Shown here: in pieces, positions 1-6,591 of the stretch
Numbering within the stretch: position 1 is the stretch's first letter
Layout of the letters: each line of letters starts with the position of its first letter
Assembly (NCBI GenBank): GCA_051877705.1
Contig: JBJEJD010000170.1
Span: forward strand, 1 to 9,406
Direction: 5' to 3'
Length of the DNA: 9,406 nt
Source: Coprococcus_A sp051877705
GTDB taxonomy: Bacteria; Bacillota; Clostridia; Lachnospirales; Lachnospiraceae
Program-made: the position numbers and the translations under genes
The notes under the pieces: model-generated
The model's database searches: none
Seen by the model: the letters and a program-made list of their open reading frames with translations, nothing else
Told to the model about the DNA's origin: nothing

Positions 1-434
1 TCGTCTTCTGTCAGATAGTCTGAGAGGCGGCTTCTGATACCGGATGTGACATAATAATCATTGATGTCTATTCCAAAAGTCGATGAATCAATGTAAAAAC
101 ATTCTTCTGTAGATAAGATTTTTTCTGTGGATTGATCGTAGAATGCGGCAAAAAACTTCTGATATTTATGGCTGCCATTGTACCACAGATAATTAAAAAT
201 ATATTGAATTTTATAAGGACGGTATTGTAACATATCGGAGAATACAATGGCATCTTCACTGAAATCATATTGCCGATAGGCATCCGACAGTGTCTGCATT
301 TTATTGTTATACCGCATCTCAAACTCTTCCATATATTGATTATGTACCAGCCAGGTGGCAGCAGTCATAGAAATGAGGTAGAGAATAATAAAACCCGCTA
401 TTACCGGCAGATCATCATTTCTTTTTTTACGCAT
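1..434 (-). CDS. Membrane-anchored protein, N-terminal 144 residues only (possible sensor)
   Basis: An open frame runs from an ATG at 434-432 to the left edge without a stop, so the C-terminus lies outside the window. The start is supported by GGAGGT at 447-442, 7 nt upstream. The protein begins with a short basic stretch (MRKKRNDD), followed by one hydrophobic segment at about residues 9-28, then a polar, Tyr/Phe-rich region of more than 110 residues. This is the shape of a type II membrane protein with an extracytoplasmic domain, as in many sensor histidine kinases, but no kinase, HAMP or other catalytic motif is present in the visible part. The sensor idea is inference only; a secreted enzyme or other anchored protein is equally allowed. 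Its upstream region contains operator-like repeats (496-521). Confidence 0.7.
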   Translation of the reverse strand, partial: MRKKRNDDLPVIAGFIILYLISMTAATWLVHNQYMEEFEMRYNNKMQTLSDAYRQYDFSEDAIVFSDMLQYRPYKIQYIFNYLWYNGSHKYQKFFAAFYDQSTEKILSTEECFYIDSSTFGIDINDYYVTSGIRSRLSDYLTED

Positions 435-479
435 ATCAGACACCTCCATCCGAAATGATGTTTTATTTTTTGTATCTTC

Positions 480-490
480 AGTATACTATA
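480..490 (-). promoter_or_regulatory. Candidate -10 region of the left-edge gene
   Basis: On the minus strand TATAGT (490-485) and TATACT (485-480) overlap, about 46-51 nt upstream of the ATG at 434. At 16-18 bp spacing neither has a recognisable TTGACA-like -35; instead the -35 position falls on the repeated TATCC elements. This pattern suits an activator-dependent promoter, but that is inferred from the sequence alone. Confidence 0.35.
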
Positions 491-495
491 GAAAA

Positions 496-521
496 ATATC
501 CTTTTGGTATCCTCCGGATAC
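496..521. promoter_or_regulatory. Operator-like palindrome with an extra phased half-site
   Basis: GTATCC (507-512), TCC, GGATAC (516-521) form a perfect inverted repeat. A further ATATCC lies at 496-501, in the same orientation and exactly 11 bp from GTATCC, about one helical turn. The set sits where the -35 of the minus-strand gene would be. Candidate binding site for a regulator, perhaps the product of a neighbouring gene outside the window. Confidence 0.35.
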
Positions 522-549
522 AATTTATCTTTTTTTTAATAAAACGCAG

Positions 550-584
550 AAAACCGGAATTTCCTCAAAAGAAATTCCGGTTTT
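550..584 (-). terminator. Intrinsic terminator of the SleB-like gene
   Basis: A perfect 14-bp stem: AAAACCGGAATTTC (550-563) pairs with GAAATTCCGGTTTT (571-584) around a 7-nt loop. It lies just downstream of the stop codon at 612 on the minus strand; the 3' arm itself ends in TTTT, and a T-rich stretch follows. The stem is symmetric, so it might also act on transcripts from the other strand. Confidence 0.8.
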
Positions 585-611
585 AAAATCATGCTGTTTT
601 GTTTTATTAAA

Positions 612-1250
612 CTACGGCATATAGAAAATAGTGTCACCAATCTGCATATATCTGCTGCAATAGTACGTATTGACGCCGCAGGCCATATTAAAATAAAGAT
701 AGTCGCCTACAGTATTTGTTCCATACAAAGCATCTAAAGTAGCCTCCATACATTCTTCACTCGGGCCGTTGGCCATGACTCTGTCAAGGAAACCGTTGTA
801 GGCCGGCGGGAATTGTCCGCTCTGGTAGATAACGCCCGATACCGTATCCGGGAACAGATCGCTCAGAACACGATTGATAATGACATTGGCTACGCCTACC
901 TTGCCCTCATAAGGCTCGGCTCCTGCCTCTACATAGACCTGACAGGCTATAAGATAAATATCATCCTCAGATATGTCTATAACCATTCGTTCCACAGGCT
1001 CTACAACTTCTGCCACTTCCGGTGCTTCCTCGATATTTTCACAGGAAGTCAGATGCAGATAATTGGTAGCGTTCATAATAATCTGATTGGAGATTGCTGC
1101 ATCGTCATAAGAATCAGCAGCCGCAACGCTTTCAGAATCAATCTCATTTCCCTTATTCTCAGCGGTCGCACTGGCAAATATCGTTAAAATGCCCGCCAGT
1201 ATCAAGGTCATAAACAATGCAGTATGGTGTATGACATTTTTTAGTTTCAT
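612..1250 (-). CDS. Secreted SleB/CwlJ-type cell wall hydrolase
   Basis: A 212-residue protein. Residues 10-30 are a hydrophobic signal peptide ending in A28-T29-A30, a plausible signal peptidase site, so the product should be exported. Residues 31-95 are an acidic, low-complexity linker. Residues 97-212 match the Hydrolase_2 (SleB/CwlJ) fold: YVEAGAEPYEGKVGVANVII resembles the family signature YxEARGEPYEGQVAVAxVxxNRV, with E108 as the expected catalytic glutamate, followed by FPDTVSGVIYQSGQF. The family comprises lytic transglycosylases that cleave peptidoglycan, best known from spore cortex germination, but the domain is also common in vegetative clostridial proteins. No peptidoglycan-binding domain is attached. 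The ATG follows GAGG (1263-1260) by 9 nt. It is transcribed alone, from a near-consensus sigma-A promoter (1335-1307), which argues for vegetative expression. The C-terminal IGDTIFY replaces the more usual IGNHxFY. Confidence 0.88.
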   Translation of the reverse strand: MKLKNVIHHTALFMTLILAGILTIFASATAENKGNEIDSESVAAADSYDDAAISNQIIMNATNYLHLTSCENIEEAPEVAEVVEPVERMVIDISEDDIYLIACQVYVEAGAEPYEGKVGVANVIINRVLSDLFPDTVSGVIYQSGQFPPAYNGFLDRVMANGPSEECMEATLDALYGTNTVGDYLYFNMACGVNTYYCSRYMQIGDTIFYMP

Positions 1251-1306
1251 ACCTGTTAACCTCTTTGAATAATTTTTTATAAATTTATTAATAAATTGTT
1301 ACAGAT

Positions 1307-1335
1307 ATTCTACCAGATAAATAACATTCTGTCAA
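1307..1335 (-). promoter_or_regulatory. Sigma-A type promoter of the SleB-like gene
   Basis: Reading the minus strand: TTGACA (1335-1330), a 17-bp spacer, TAGAAT (1312-1307). A TGG directly before the -10 makes it an extended -10. The start site would be near 1300, leaving a 5' UTR of about 50 nt that is very AT-rich. Confidence 0.85.
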
Positions 1336-1402
1336 CCCCATGATATAAGGCCCACTTTTGCCCGGTCCCGACATAGCTATAAATTGCCCCGATTATGAAG
1401 GA

Positions 1403-1993
1403 TTAATCGACAAGTTTCTCCTTCAGCTGCTCATAGACATCCGCCAAAGTCGTATTATTTTCAATTACAAACTGGCATCGTTCAAAAAATACCGCATCCG
1501 GCAGCTGATTTTTCATCACGGCATCCACTTTTTCATCAGAATAATTCCTTGTCTCCTTCATTCTCTGACGACGAATCTCAGGCTTTGTATAAACATACCA
1601 GAATTCATCACATATATTCTCATACCCGCATTCAAGAAGCAGCGCTGCCTCAAGTGCCACAAAAGCATATTTGCCTGAAGTCTTCGCAGCTTCGATCTGA
1701 CGTATGATATCTTCTCTGACATAGGGATGAGTCATGCCATTCAGCTGCTCCAGAGCATCCTTATCATTAAAAACATGATCCGCCAGTTTCTTTCTGTCAA
1801 TTTCTCCGTCAGCAGCCAGAATCTCCGGACCAAAATGTTCCACGATCAGCCGGTAGCTGATATTTCCCTTCATGGTCAATTCTCGGGCCACCTCATCTGC
1901 CATGATCACATAACCGCTAAAATCATCCCGGAGCATCCGGATTACCTCGGATTTACCCGTACCGGCACCTCCCGTAATACCATACACTTTCAT
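1403..1993 (-). CDS. coaE: Dephospho-CoA kinase
   Basis: Catalyses the last step of coenzyme A synthesis, ATP-dependent phosphorylation of the 3'-hydroxyl of dephospho-CoA in the cytosol. The 196-residue protein has the usual family length. MKVYGITGGAGTGKSEV carries the Walker A loop at residues 8-15 (K14, S15), followed by the ADEVARELT segment (D33, substrate/metal region) and the HPYVRE and ALEAALLLE stretches typical of CoaE. The frame stays open to an ATG at 2032, but that start has no ribosome binding site and would add 13 basic residues before the P-loop strand. The ATG at 1993 lies 11 nt after GAGGAG (2010-2005), with a second GAGG closer, and gives the canonical N-terminus. It lies downstream of polA with no terminator between, so it is probably expressed from the polA transcript. 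The polA-coaE neighbourhood is common in Firmicutes. No clear terminator follows it. Confidence 0.93.
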   Translation of the reverse strand: MKVYGITGGAGTGKSEVIRMLRDDFSGYVIMADEVARELTMKGNISYRLIVEHFGPEILAADGEIDRKKLADHVFNDKDALEQLNGMTHPYVREDIIRQIEAAKTSGKYAFVALEAALLLECGYENICDEFWYVYTKPEIRRQRMKETRNYSDEKVDAVMKNQLPDAVFFERCQFVIENNTTLADVYEQLKEKLVD

Positions 1994-2030
1994 ATCCTCA
2001 CCCACTCCTCTTTTTCTCCTATTGTGCGTC

Positions 2031-2135
2031 ATAGATATTCATACTGGCAGATTGAATAATGAACATCCGATGAACGATTTGCAATGAGCATGTTCAGCGG
2101 ATGTTCAGTTATTCAGAGGCCAGTTGAATATCTAT
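2031..2135. repeat. 105-bp imperfect palindrome between polA and coaE
   Basis: The left arm (2031-2069) and the right arm (2098-2135) are reverse complements over four blocks: 11 bp (ATAGATATTCA), 6 bp (ACTGGC), 7 bp (TGAATAA) and 10 bp (TGAACATCCG), in total 34 paired positions. They are interrupted by two single-base bulges and one 4/3-nt internal loop. The 28-nt centre has a further TGAAC/GTTCA pair. The outer end overlaps the polA stop codon (TAG, 2134-2132). No T-run follows on either strand, so it does not look like a simple terminator. Candidates are a short palindromic interspersed element (MITE- or REP-like) or an RNA processing/stability hairpin between polA and coaE. Confidence 0.8.
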
Positions 2136-4768
2136 TTTAGTTCGTACCAGTTTTGCCCGGTATGCATGTCCACTTCCAGCGGCACAGCCAACGTGGCTGC
2201 ATGTTCCATTTCTTCTTTCAGAACAATCTTCACTTCTTCCACTTCATCCATGGTAGCCTCAATGAGAAGTTCATCATGAATCTGCAGGATCAGCCGTGAT
2301 TTCATATTCTGCTTCTTCAGACGGTGGCTGACACGTACCATGGCGATCTTAATAATATCAGCTGCTGTCCCCTGTATCGGTGAATTCATGGCAATACGTT
2401 CACCAAATGAGCGCTGCATGAAATTGCTGGCAAACAGCTCAGGAACAGGCCGACGTCTGCCGAACATTGTAATGGCATAACCTTTTTCCTTTGCATCGGT
2501 GACAGATTGATCAAGAAATGCCTTGATACCGGGATAGGTATGAAAATACTGCTGGATATAGGCTTCCGCCTCCTTTTTAGTGATACTGAGATCCTGACTG
2601 AGACCAAAGGAACTGATACCATAAACGATACCAAAATTGACAGCCTTCGCATTGCTTCTCTGGGCCGGCGTAACCTCATCAAATGGTGTATGAAAGACCT
2701 GAGAAGCTGTCATGCGATGGATATCCTGAGATTCTCTGTAAGCCTGAACAAGATGTTCATCCCCCGCCATATGGGCCAGTACACGCAGCTCTATCTGAGA
2801 ATAATCCGCATTGACAAAAATATGGCCTTCTTCCGGCACAAAAACCTTCCGGATCAGACGCCCCAGTTCCATACGGACCGGTATATTCTGAAGATTCGGC
2901 TCTGTACTGGAGATCCTTCCCGTAGCTGTTATGGTCTGATTAAACTTGCCGTGGATCCGCTGATCATCCGGATTAATATAGACCGCAAGTCCGTCTGCAT
3001 AGGTGGACTTCAATTTGGTCAGCTGACGATATTCCAGAATCTGACCGATAATAGGATCATACCCGCGAAGCTTCTCGAGTACATCGGCAGATGTGGAATA
3101 ACCCGTCTTTGTTTTTTTTGCAAACGGCAATTTCAGCTTTTCAAATAATATGACACCCAGCTGTTTTGGTGAATTGATATTAAATTTCTCACCAGCCAGC
3201 TCATATATATTCTGCTCAAGCGTATCGATCCGTCCCGTCAGCTGGCTTCCATATTCTTCCAGAGCCTCTTTTTCCACACGTATTCCCGCCTTTTCCATAT
3301 CATAAAGAGCGTAGACAAGGGGCATCTCCACATTCTGGAACAGACGATCCATTCCCGTTTCCTTAAGCCTGTCCATCAGAACATGATACACTTTTACAGG
3401 AATCAAAGCTTCATAGGCGAGATAATGCAGCAGGTTCTGCCTGTCAGTCTTTTCTGCTTCGACAAAAGACATTTTTTTCAGCCAGTCAGTTCTGGACGGA
3501 ATGGTAAGTCCAAGAAAATCCTGGGCAATACTGTCATATCCATAACTGTCCTTCAAAGGATTGATGAGGTAAGCAGCAATAGCCGCATCAAATACACCCT
3601 CATCTTCTGTAAGATTCAGATAAGACAGCTGCGATTTCAGATCAATCATACAGCTTTTGTCAGCTTTGCGAATCATAGAAACTGTCATTTCACGGAGAAA
3701 AGACGATGTCATCAATCCGGTCACCGGTATAAATACAGGTTTTTCACCATTTTTGCTGGCAGCCAGTCCCTCCCAGTCATTGTCAGACAGATAGCAAAGG
3801 CCAAGAAGCGAATCACTGTCAATACTCTCCGACCACTGTACAGCAGCTGCAAAGTCTGTCAGAACTTCTGCTGTTTCATAGGAATCTCCGACAGCTTCCG
3901 CCGCGTTTTCAAAACGTTTGAGAATATTTTTCAGTTCAAGACGTTTTAAAAGTTTATAGGATGTATCATTCATCATCTGGCCAATGGCGCCATCTTCCAG
4001 CTTAAAGTCCAGTTCGCAGTCTGTTTTTATGGCAGCAAGGACTTTACTGAACTGCGCCTGTTCATAATAAACGGACAGATTTTCAGAAGCCTTCTTCGGC
4101 TTGATCTCTCCCACATGCTCATGGGCATTCTCAATACTGTGCCATGTACTGATGATTTTGGATGCTGTTTTCTCACCAATACCCGGAACACCCGGAATAT
4201 TGTCAGATTGATCCCCCATGAGAGCTTTCATATCGATGAACTCTGTCGGAGTCACCTGATATTTTGCCATGACATCTGATGCATAATAATCCTCTATCTC
4301 CGTTCCGGTCATTTTTGTTTTTGGAATACGGATCCTGGTCTTATCAGTGGCCAGCTGCAGCATATCACGGTCTCCTGATATAATTGACACAAAATGTCCG
4401 GCAGCTTCATATTGTCGTGCAAGTGTGCCCAATATATCGTCTGCTTCATAACCGGCATGCTCGATGGTCGGTATTTGCATAGCTTGAAGCACTTCCTTGA
4501 TCACCGGCACCTGTTCCCGAAGTTCATCCGGCATGGGTTTTCGGGTTCCTTTATAATCCTTAAATAATTCATGACGGAAAGTCGGTGCATGGACGTCAAA
4601 GGCTACTGCCAGATATTCTGCCTGTTCTTCATCCAGGATCTTGAACATGATATTCAGGAAACCATAGACCGCATTGGTATGAAGTCCTTCAGCATTGGAT
4701 AAAAGGGGAATTCCATAATATGCACGATTCAGGATACTGTGTCCGTCAATTAATATAACTTTAGCCAT
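2132..4768 (-). CDS. polA: DNA polymerase I
   Basis: An 878-residue, full-length family A polymerase for Okazaki fragment maturation and repair synthesis. Residues 1 to about 290 are the 5'-3' nuclease, with metal ligands visible at D8, D58 (FDVH), E108/D110/D111 (GYEADD), D133/D135 (GDRDML) and D186/D189 (MGDQSDNIPGVPGIG). Residues about 300-465 correspond to the 3'-5' exonuclease fold but have lost most catalytic acids: no DxE at the first motif, IDLKSQL in place of NLKYD, and no Asp in the third motif (LLHYLAYEAL); only FDAAIAAYLINP resembles the parent. Proofreading is therefore probably absent, as in Bacillus-type PolA. Residues about 470-878 are the polymerase: TATGRISS (614-621), motif A DYSQIELR (D655), motif B R704-K708-F712-Y716-G717, and motif C HDE (831-833). 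The start ATG lies 5 nt after the preceding stop, with its AAGG/AAAGG ribosome binding site inside that gene, so translation is probably coupled. Confidence 0.98.
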   Translation of the reverse strand: MAKVILIDGHSILNRAYYGIPLLSNAEGLHTNAVYGFLNIMFKILDEEQAEYLAVAFDVHAPTFRHELFKDYKGTRKPMPDELREQVPVIKEVLQAMQIPTIEHAGYEADDILGTLARQYEAAGHFVSIISGDRDMLQLATDKTRIRIPKTKMTGTEIEDYYASDVMAKYQVTPTEFIDMKALMGDQSDNIPGVPGIGEKTASKIISTWHSIENAHEHVGEIKPKKASENLSVYYEQAQFSKVLAAIKTDCELDFKLEDGAIGQMMNDTSYKLLKRLELKNILKRFENAAEAVGDSYETAEVLTDFAAAVQWSESIDSDSLLGLCYLSDNDWEGLAASKNGEKPVFIPVTGLMTSSFLREMTVSMIRKADKSCMIDLKSQLSYLNLTEDEGVFDAAIAAYLINPLKDSYGYDSIAQDFLGLTIPSRTDWLKKMSFVEAEKTDRQNLLHYLAYEALIPVKVYHVLMDRLKETGMDRLFQNVEMPLVYALYDMEKAGIRVEKEALEEYGSQLTGRIDTLEQNIYELAGEKFNINSPKQLGVILFEKLKLPFAKKTKTGYSTSADVLEKLRGYDPIIGQILEYRQLTKLKSTYADGLAVYINPDDQRIHGKFNQTITATGRISSTEPNLQNIPVRMELGRLIRKVFVPEEGHIFVNADYSQIELRVLAHMAGDEHLVQAYRESQDIHRMTASQVFHTPFDEVTPAQRSNAKAVNFGIVYGISSFGLSQDLSITKKEAEAYIQQYFHTYPGIKAFLDQSVTDAKEKGYAITMFGRRRPVPELFASNFMQRSFGERIAMNSPIQGTAADIIKIAMVRVSHRLKKQNMKSRLILQIHDELLIEATMDEVEEVKIVLKEEMEHAATLAVPLEVDMHTGQNWYELK

Positions 4769-4773
4769 TTATT

Positions 4774-5337
4774 CTACCTTTCCTTTTCAAGAATGTTTCT
4801 GTGTTCAGGCTCTGTCAGCTTTAAATCTGAGAAATACGAAGGAATCAAAGGATGCAGCAATTCAAAATTCATTCGGCATTCAATTGGATCGGTCAGCACT
4901 TCATCCGGCTCAGTTGTTTCTTCCTGGATGAACCAGCCTTTTTGGACCGTATTTCCAACCGCCCTCTTCAGATCCTCCATAGAATGGATACCTTCTTCAC
5001 TGGTCAGGAAAACATTTGCCAGAAACATAATGGTACCTAATATACAGATGAAAACTGCCGCCGATAGATGTCTGTTACGACTGACTGCTCGTTTTCTGGC
5101 ATATAATTCCTCTCTTTGTTCTGCAATAAAATTACGAAGATTTTTTTTAAGATCCAATGTTCCTGTATGATTTTCATCCAGCTGCAGCAAACCCGTGGTG
5201 ATCATATAATAAACCTCAAGTTCGTCATAGCAGTCCTGACAGCCGGCAATATGATCGATAAAAGCCTCCAGCTGCTGATCCGTCAGACGTTTCTCAATAA
5301 AACCCCTTATCAGCAGTTGTGCATCATGACATTTCAA
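4774..5337 (-). CDS. Anti-sigma-factor-like zinc-finger membrane protein (zf-HC2), TTG start
   Basis: Starting at the TTG at 5337-5335, the product is 187 residues. That codon sits 8 nt after AGGAGG (5351-5346), an ideal ribosome binding site. An upstream in-frame ATG at 5403 lacks one and would add 22 unrelated residues before the zinc motif. C3 with H29-x3-C33-x2-C36 gives the ZAS/zf-HC2 zinc-binding pattern of anti-sigma factors such as RsrA and RsiW. A basic stretch (ARKRAVSRNRH) precedes a single transmembrane helix at about residues 90-111, leaving about 75 extracytoplasmic residues rich in Glu. Family members hold an ECF sigma factor in check, but no sigma gene is visible here; its partner is polA, 5 nt downstream. 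A regulatory role is inferred from the motif only. Upstream, a TATAGT at 5374-5369 could be a -10, but no good -35 accompanies it. Confidence 0.8.
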   Translation of the reverse strand: MKCHDAQLLIRGFIEKRLTDQQLEAFIDHIAGCQDCYDELEVYYMITTGLLQLDENHTGTLDLKKNLRNFIAEQREELYARKRAVSRNRHLSAAVFICILGTIMFLANVFLTSEEGIHSMEDLKRAVGNTVQKGWFIQEETTEPDEVLTDPIECRMNFELLHPLIPSYFSDLKLTEPEHRNILEKER

Positions 5338-5343
5338 GCAGCT

Positions 5344-5353
5344 CCCCTCCTTT
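5344..5353 (-). promoter_or_regulatory. Ribosome binding site that fixes the TTG start
   Basis: AAAGGAGGGG on the minus strand ends 6-8 nt before the TTG at 5337. Nothing comparable precedes the in-frame ATG at 5403, so this site decides the start of the anti-sigma-like protein. Confidence 0.8.
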
Positions 5354-5410
5354 GAACCATTTGGTATTACTATACACCATTTCCTATAGAAAATAAAGAA
5401 CAAAGCAAAG

Positions 5411-5461
5411 AAAAAGATCTTCTGCCAAAAAGGTCATTCATAACCTTTTTTCAGAAGATCT
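5411..5461 (-). terminator. Intrinsic terminator of the nucleotidyltransferase gene
   Basis: AGATCTTCTG (5415-5424) pairs with CAGAAGATCT (5452-5461), and inside it AAAAAGGT (5427-5434) pairs with ACCTTTTT (5443-5450) around an 8-nt loop; the two helices are separated by a CC/T mismatch. On the minus strand the stem is followed by a short T-run (5415-5411). It lies between the stop at 5474 and the anti-sigma-like gene, so polA is transcribed separately from the gene upstream. Confidence 0.85.
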
Positions 5462-5473
5462 CTGATCCTGAAA

Positions 5474-6397
5474 TTAAAATAACTGCGGACTGTATATTCC
5501 CTTCTCTGTCAGACGTTTAAACGCTTCTACAACTGCGGCCTTGTCTTCCTTATATGTGACACCAAACCATTTATCCTGCGTCTCAAGCACCTTTACTGTG
5601 ATCTTTCTGTCATGAAGAAGCTGTCCGATGATATTCGGCAGCAGATACTCTGCCTTCAGATCGCCTTCCTTCACATCTGAGAGAAATATCCTGAAACCTT
5701 CATCCAGAATATCGATAAACTGTGGTGTCAGCCCCCACATATTCATGGAAACATTACTTTTGATATCAATTGCCCTCAGAGAATCCCCTTCCTGTACAGC
5801 AGCGCCTTCTCCATCCCTGACGATATGATGGGTCTCTGTAATATCTGCCAGGTAACCATTGTCATCCACCTGACATACCCCACGGGTCACACCGCCATTT
5901 TCACTGAGCGTGTTGCCCAGGATAAAGCCGGCCATACAATAGTCAAAAGGTCTTTCATCAGTATAGTCCTGAAGAAAATCATGAATCCTGACAAATGCCT
6001 CCTTACCGTAATAGTCATCGGCATTGATGACAACAAAAGGTTCTGTAACAATACCCTTGCAGGCAAGCACAGCCTGTCCTGTGCCCCATGGCTTAGTCCT
6101 GTCCTTCGGAAGGGTGAATCCTTCCGGAAGATCATCCAGCTCCTGATAAGCGTAAGAAACCGCAACCTGCCTTTCCGCACATATTTTCTCAATTCGATTG
6201 CCGATTACTTCCTGAAAATCTTTCTCTAAATCCTTGCGGATGATAAAAACAACTTTATTGAATCCAGCTTCAATAGCATCATGGATCGAATAATCCATAA
6301 TGATCTCACCACAAGGACCAACAGGCTGAAGCTGTTTAATGCCGCCTCCAAAACGGGAACCAATACCTGCTGCCATGATTACAAGTGCTGTCTTCAT
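5474..6397 (-). CDS. Sugar-phosphate nucleotidyltransferase family protein
   Basis: A 307-residue cytosolic protein with a GT-A nucleotidyltransferase fold. The N-terminus MKTALVIMAAGIGSRFGGG is the nucleotide-binding loop (G11-x-G13-S-R15), with K21 following. KPWGTGQAVL (102-111) corresponds to the base-contacting loop of NDP-sugar pyrophosphorylases, and VINADDYYG (123-131) contains the metal-binding Asp (D127 or D128). It resembles GalU/RmlA-type enzymes that make NDP-sugars from NTP and sugar-1-phosphate, but GGIKQLQPVGPCGEIIMDYS differs from the GalU signature, so the sugar substrate cannot be assigned and galU is not used as a symbol. The ATG follows AAGGAGG (6411-6405) by 7 nt. It has its own promoter and terminator and appears monocistronic, divergent from the DUF6076-like gene. 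Confidence 0.85.
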   Translation of the reverse strand: MKTALVIMAAGIGSRFGGGIKQLQPVGPCGEIIMDYSIHDAIEAGFNKVVFIIRKDLEKDFQEVIGNRIEKICAERQVAVSYAYQELDDLPEGFTLPKDRTKPWGTGQAVLACKGIVTEPFVVINADDYYGKEAFVRIHDFLQDYTDERPFDYCMAGFILGNTLSENGGVTRGVCQVDDNGYLADITETHHIVRDGEGAAVQEGDSLRAIDIKSNVSMNMWGLTPQFIDILDEGFRIFLSDVKEGDLKAEYLLPNIIGQLLHDRKITVKVLETQDKWFGVTYKEDKAAVVEAFKRLTEKGIYSPQLF

Positions 6398-6436
6398 ATA
6401 TTAGCCTCCTTCTGATATTTAACTAACAATATGACT

Positions 6437-6465
6437 ATTATAAATCATTTTTATATATTTGTCAG
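6437..6465 (-). promoter_or_regulatory. Sigma-A type promoter of the nucleotidyltransferase gene
   Basis: On the minus strand CTGACA (6465-6460), a 17-bp AT-rich spacer and a consensus TATAAT (6442-6437). The expected start is near 6430, about 33 nt before the ATG at 6397. Its -35 is 39 bp from the -35 of the divergent promoter at 6505. Confidence 0.8.
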
Positions 6466-6504
6466 CAAAATAAGTCTGTATTTCTTTGAAAATCATGCTT
6501 TATC

Positions 6505-6533
6505 TTGACGTTTAAAGTTTTTGGATATATAGT
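6505..6533 (+). promoter_or_regulatory. Sigma-A type promoter of the DUF6076-moaA-mogA operon
   Basis: TTGACG (6505-6510), a 17-bp spacer, TATAGT (6528-6533). Transcription would begin near 6540, giving a 5' UTR of about 50 nt. The leader contains a short imperfect hairpin (TGCGACA / TGTCAGCA, about 6555-6574) but nothing resembling a molybdenum cofactor riboswitch. Confidence 0.78.
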
Positions 6534-6591
6534 AATATTATATTTGATTTTTCTTGCGACATGATTTGTCAGCAATGAGAGGGGTTTCATT

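Noticed and set aside
1336..1402. Terminator after coaE
   Set aside because: The GC-rich stretch near 1350-1370 lacks complementary arms and no T-run follows.
1994..2032. Longer coaE start at 2032
   Set aside because: No ribosome binding site, start within the edge of the palindrome, and 13 extra residues before the canonical N-terminal strand.
1358..2059. Plus-strand open frames opposite coaE
   Set aside because: Antisense shadows of a gene with an intact P-loop; the translation looks like reverse-strand composition.
2507..3949. Long plus-strand open frames (2507-3148 and 3383-3949) opposite polA
   Set aside because: They lie antisense to well-supported polymerase motifs, have no ribosome binding site and encode no recognisable domain.
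6534..6591. Molybdenum cofactor riboswitch upstream of the moaA operon
   Set aside because: The leader is only about 50 nt, too short for that structure; only a weak small hairpin is visible.
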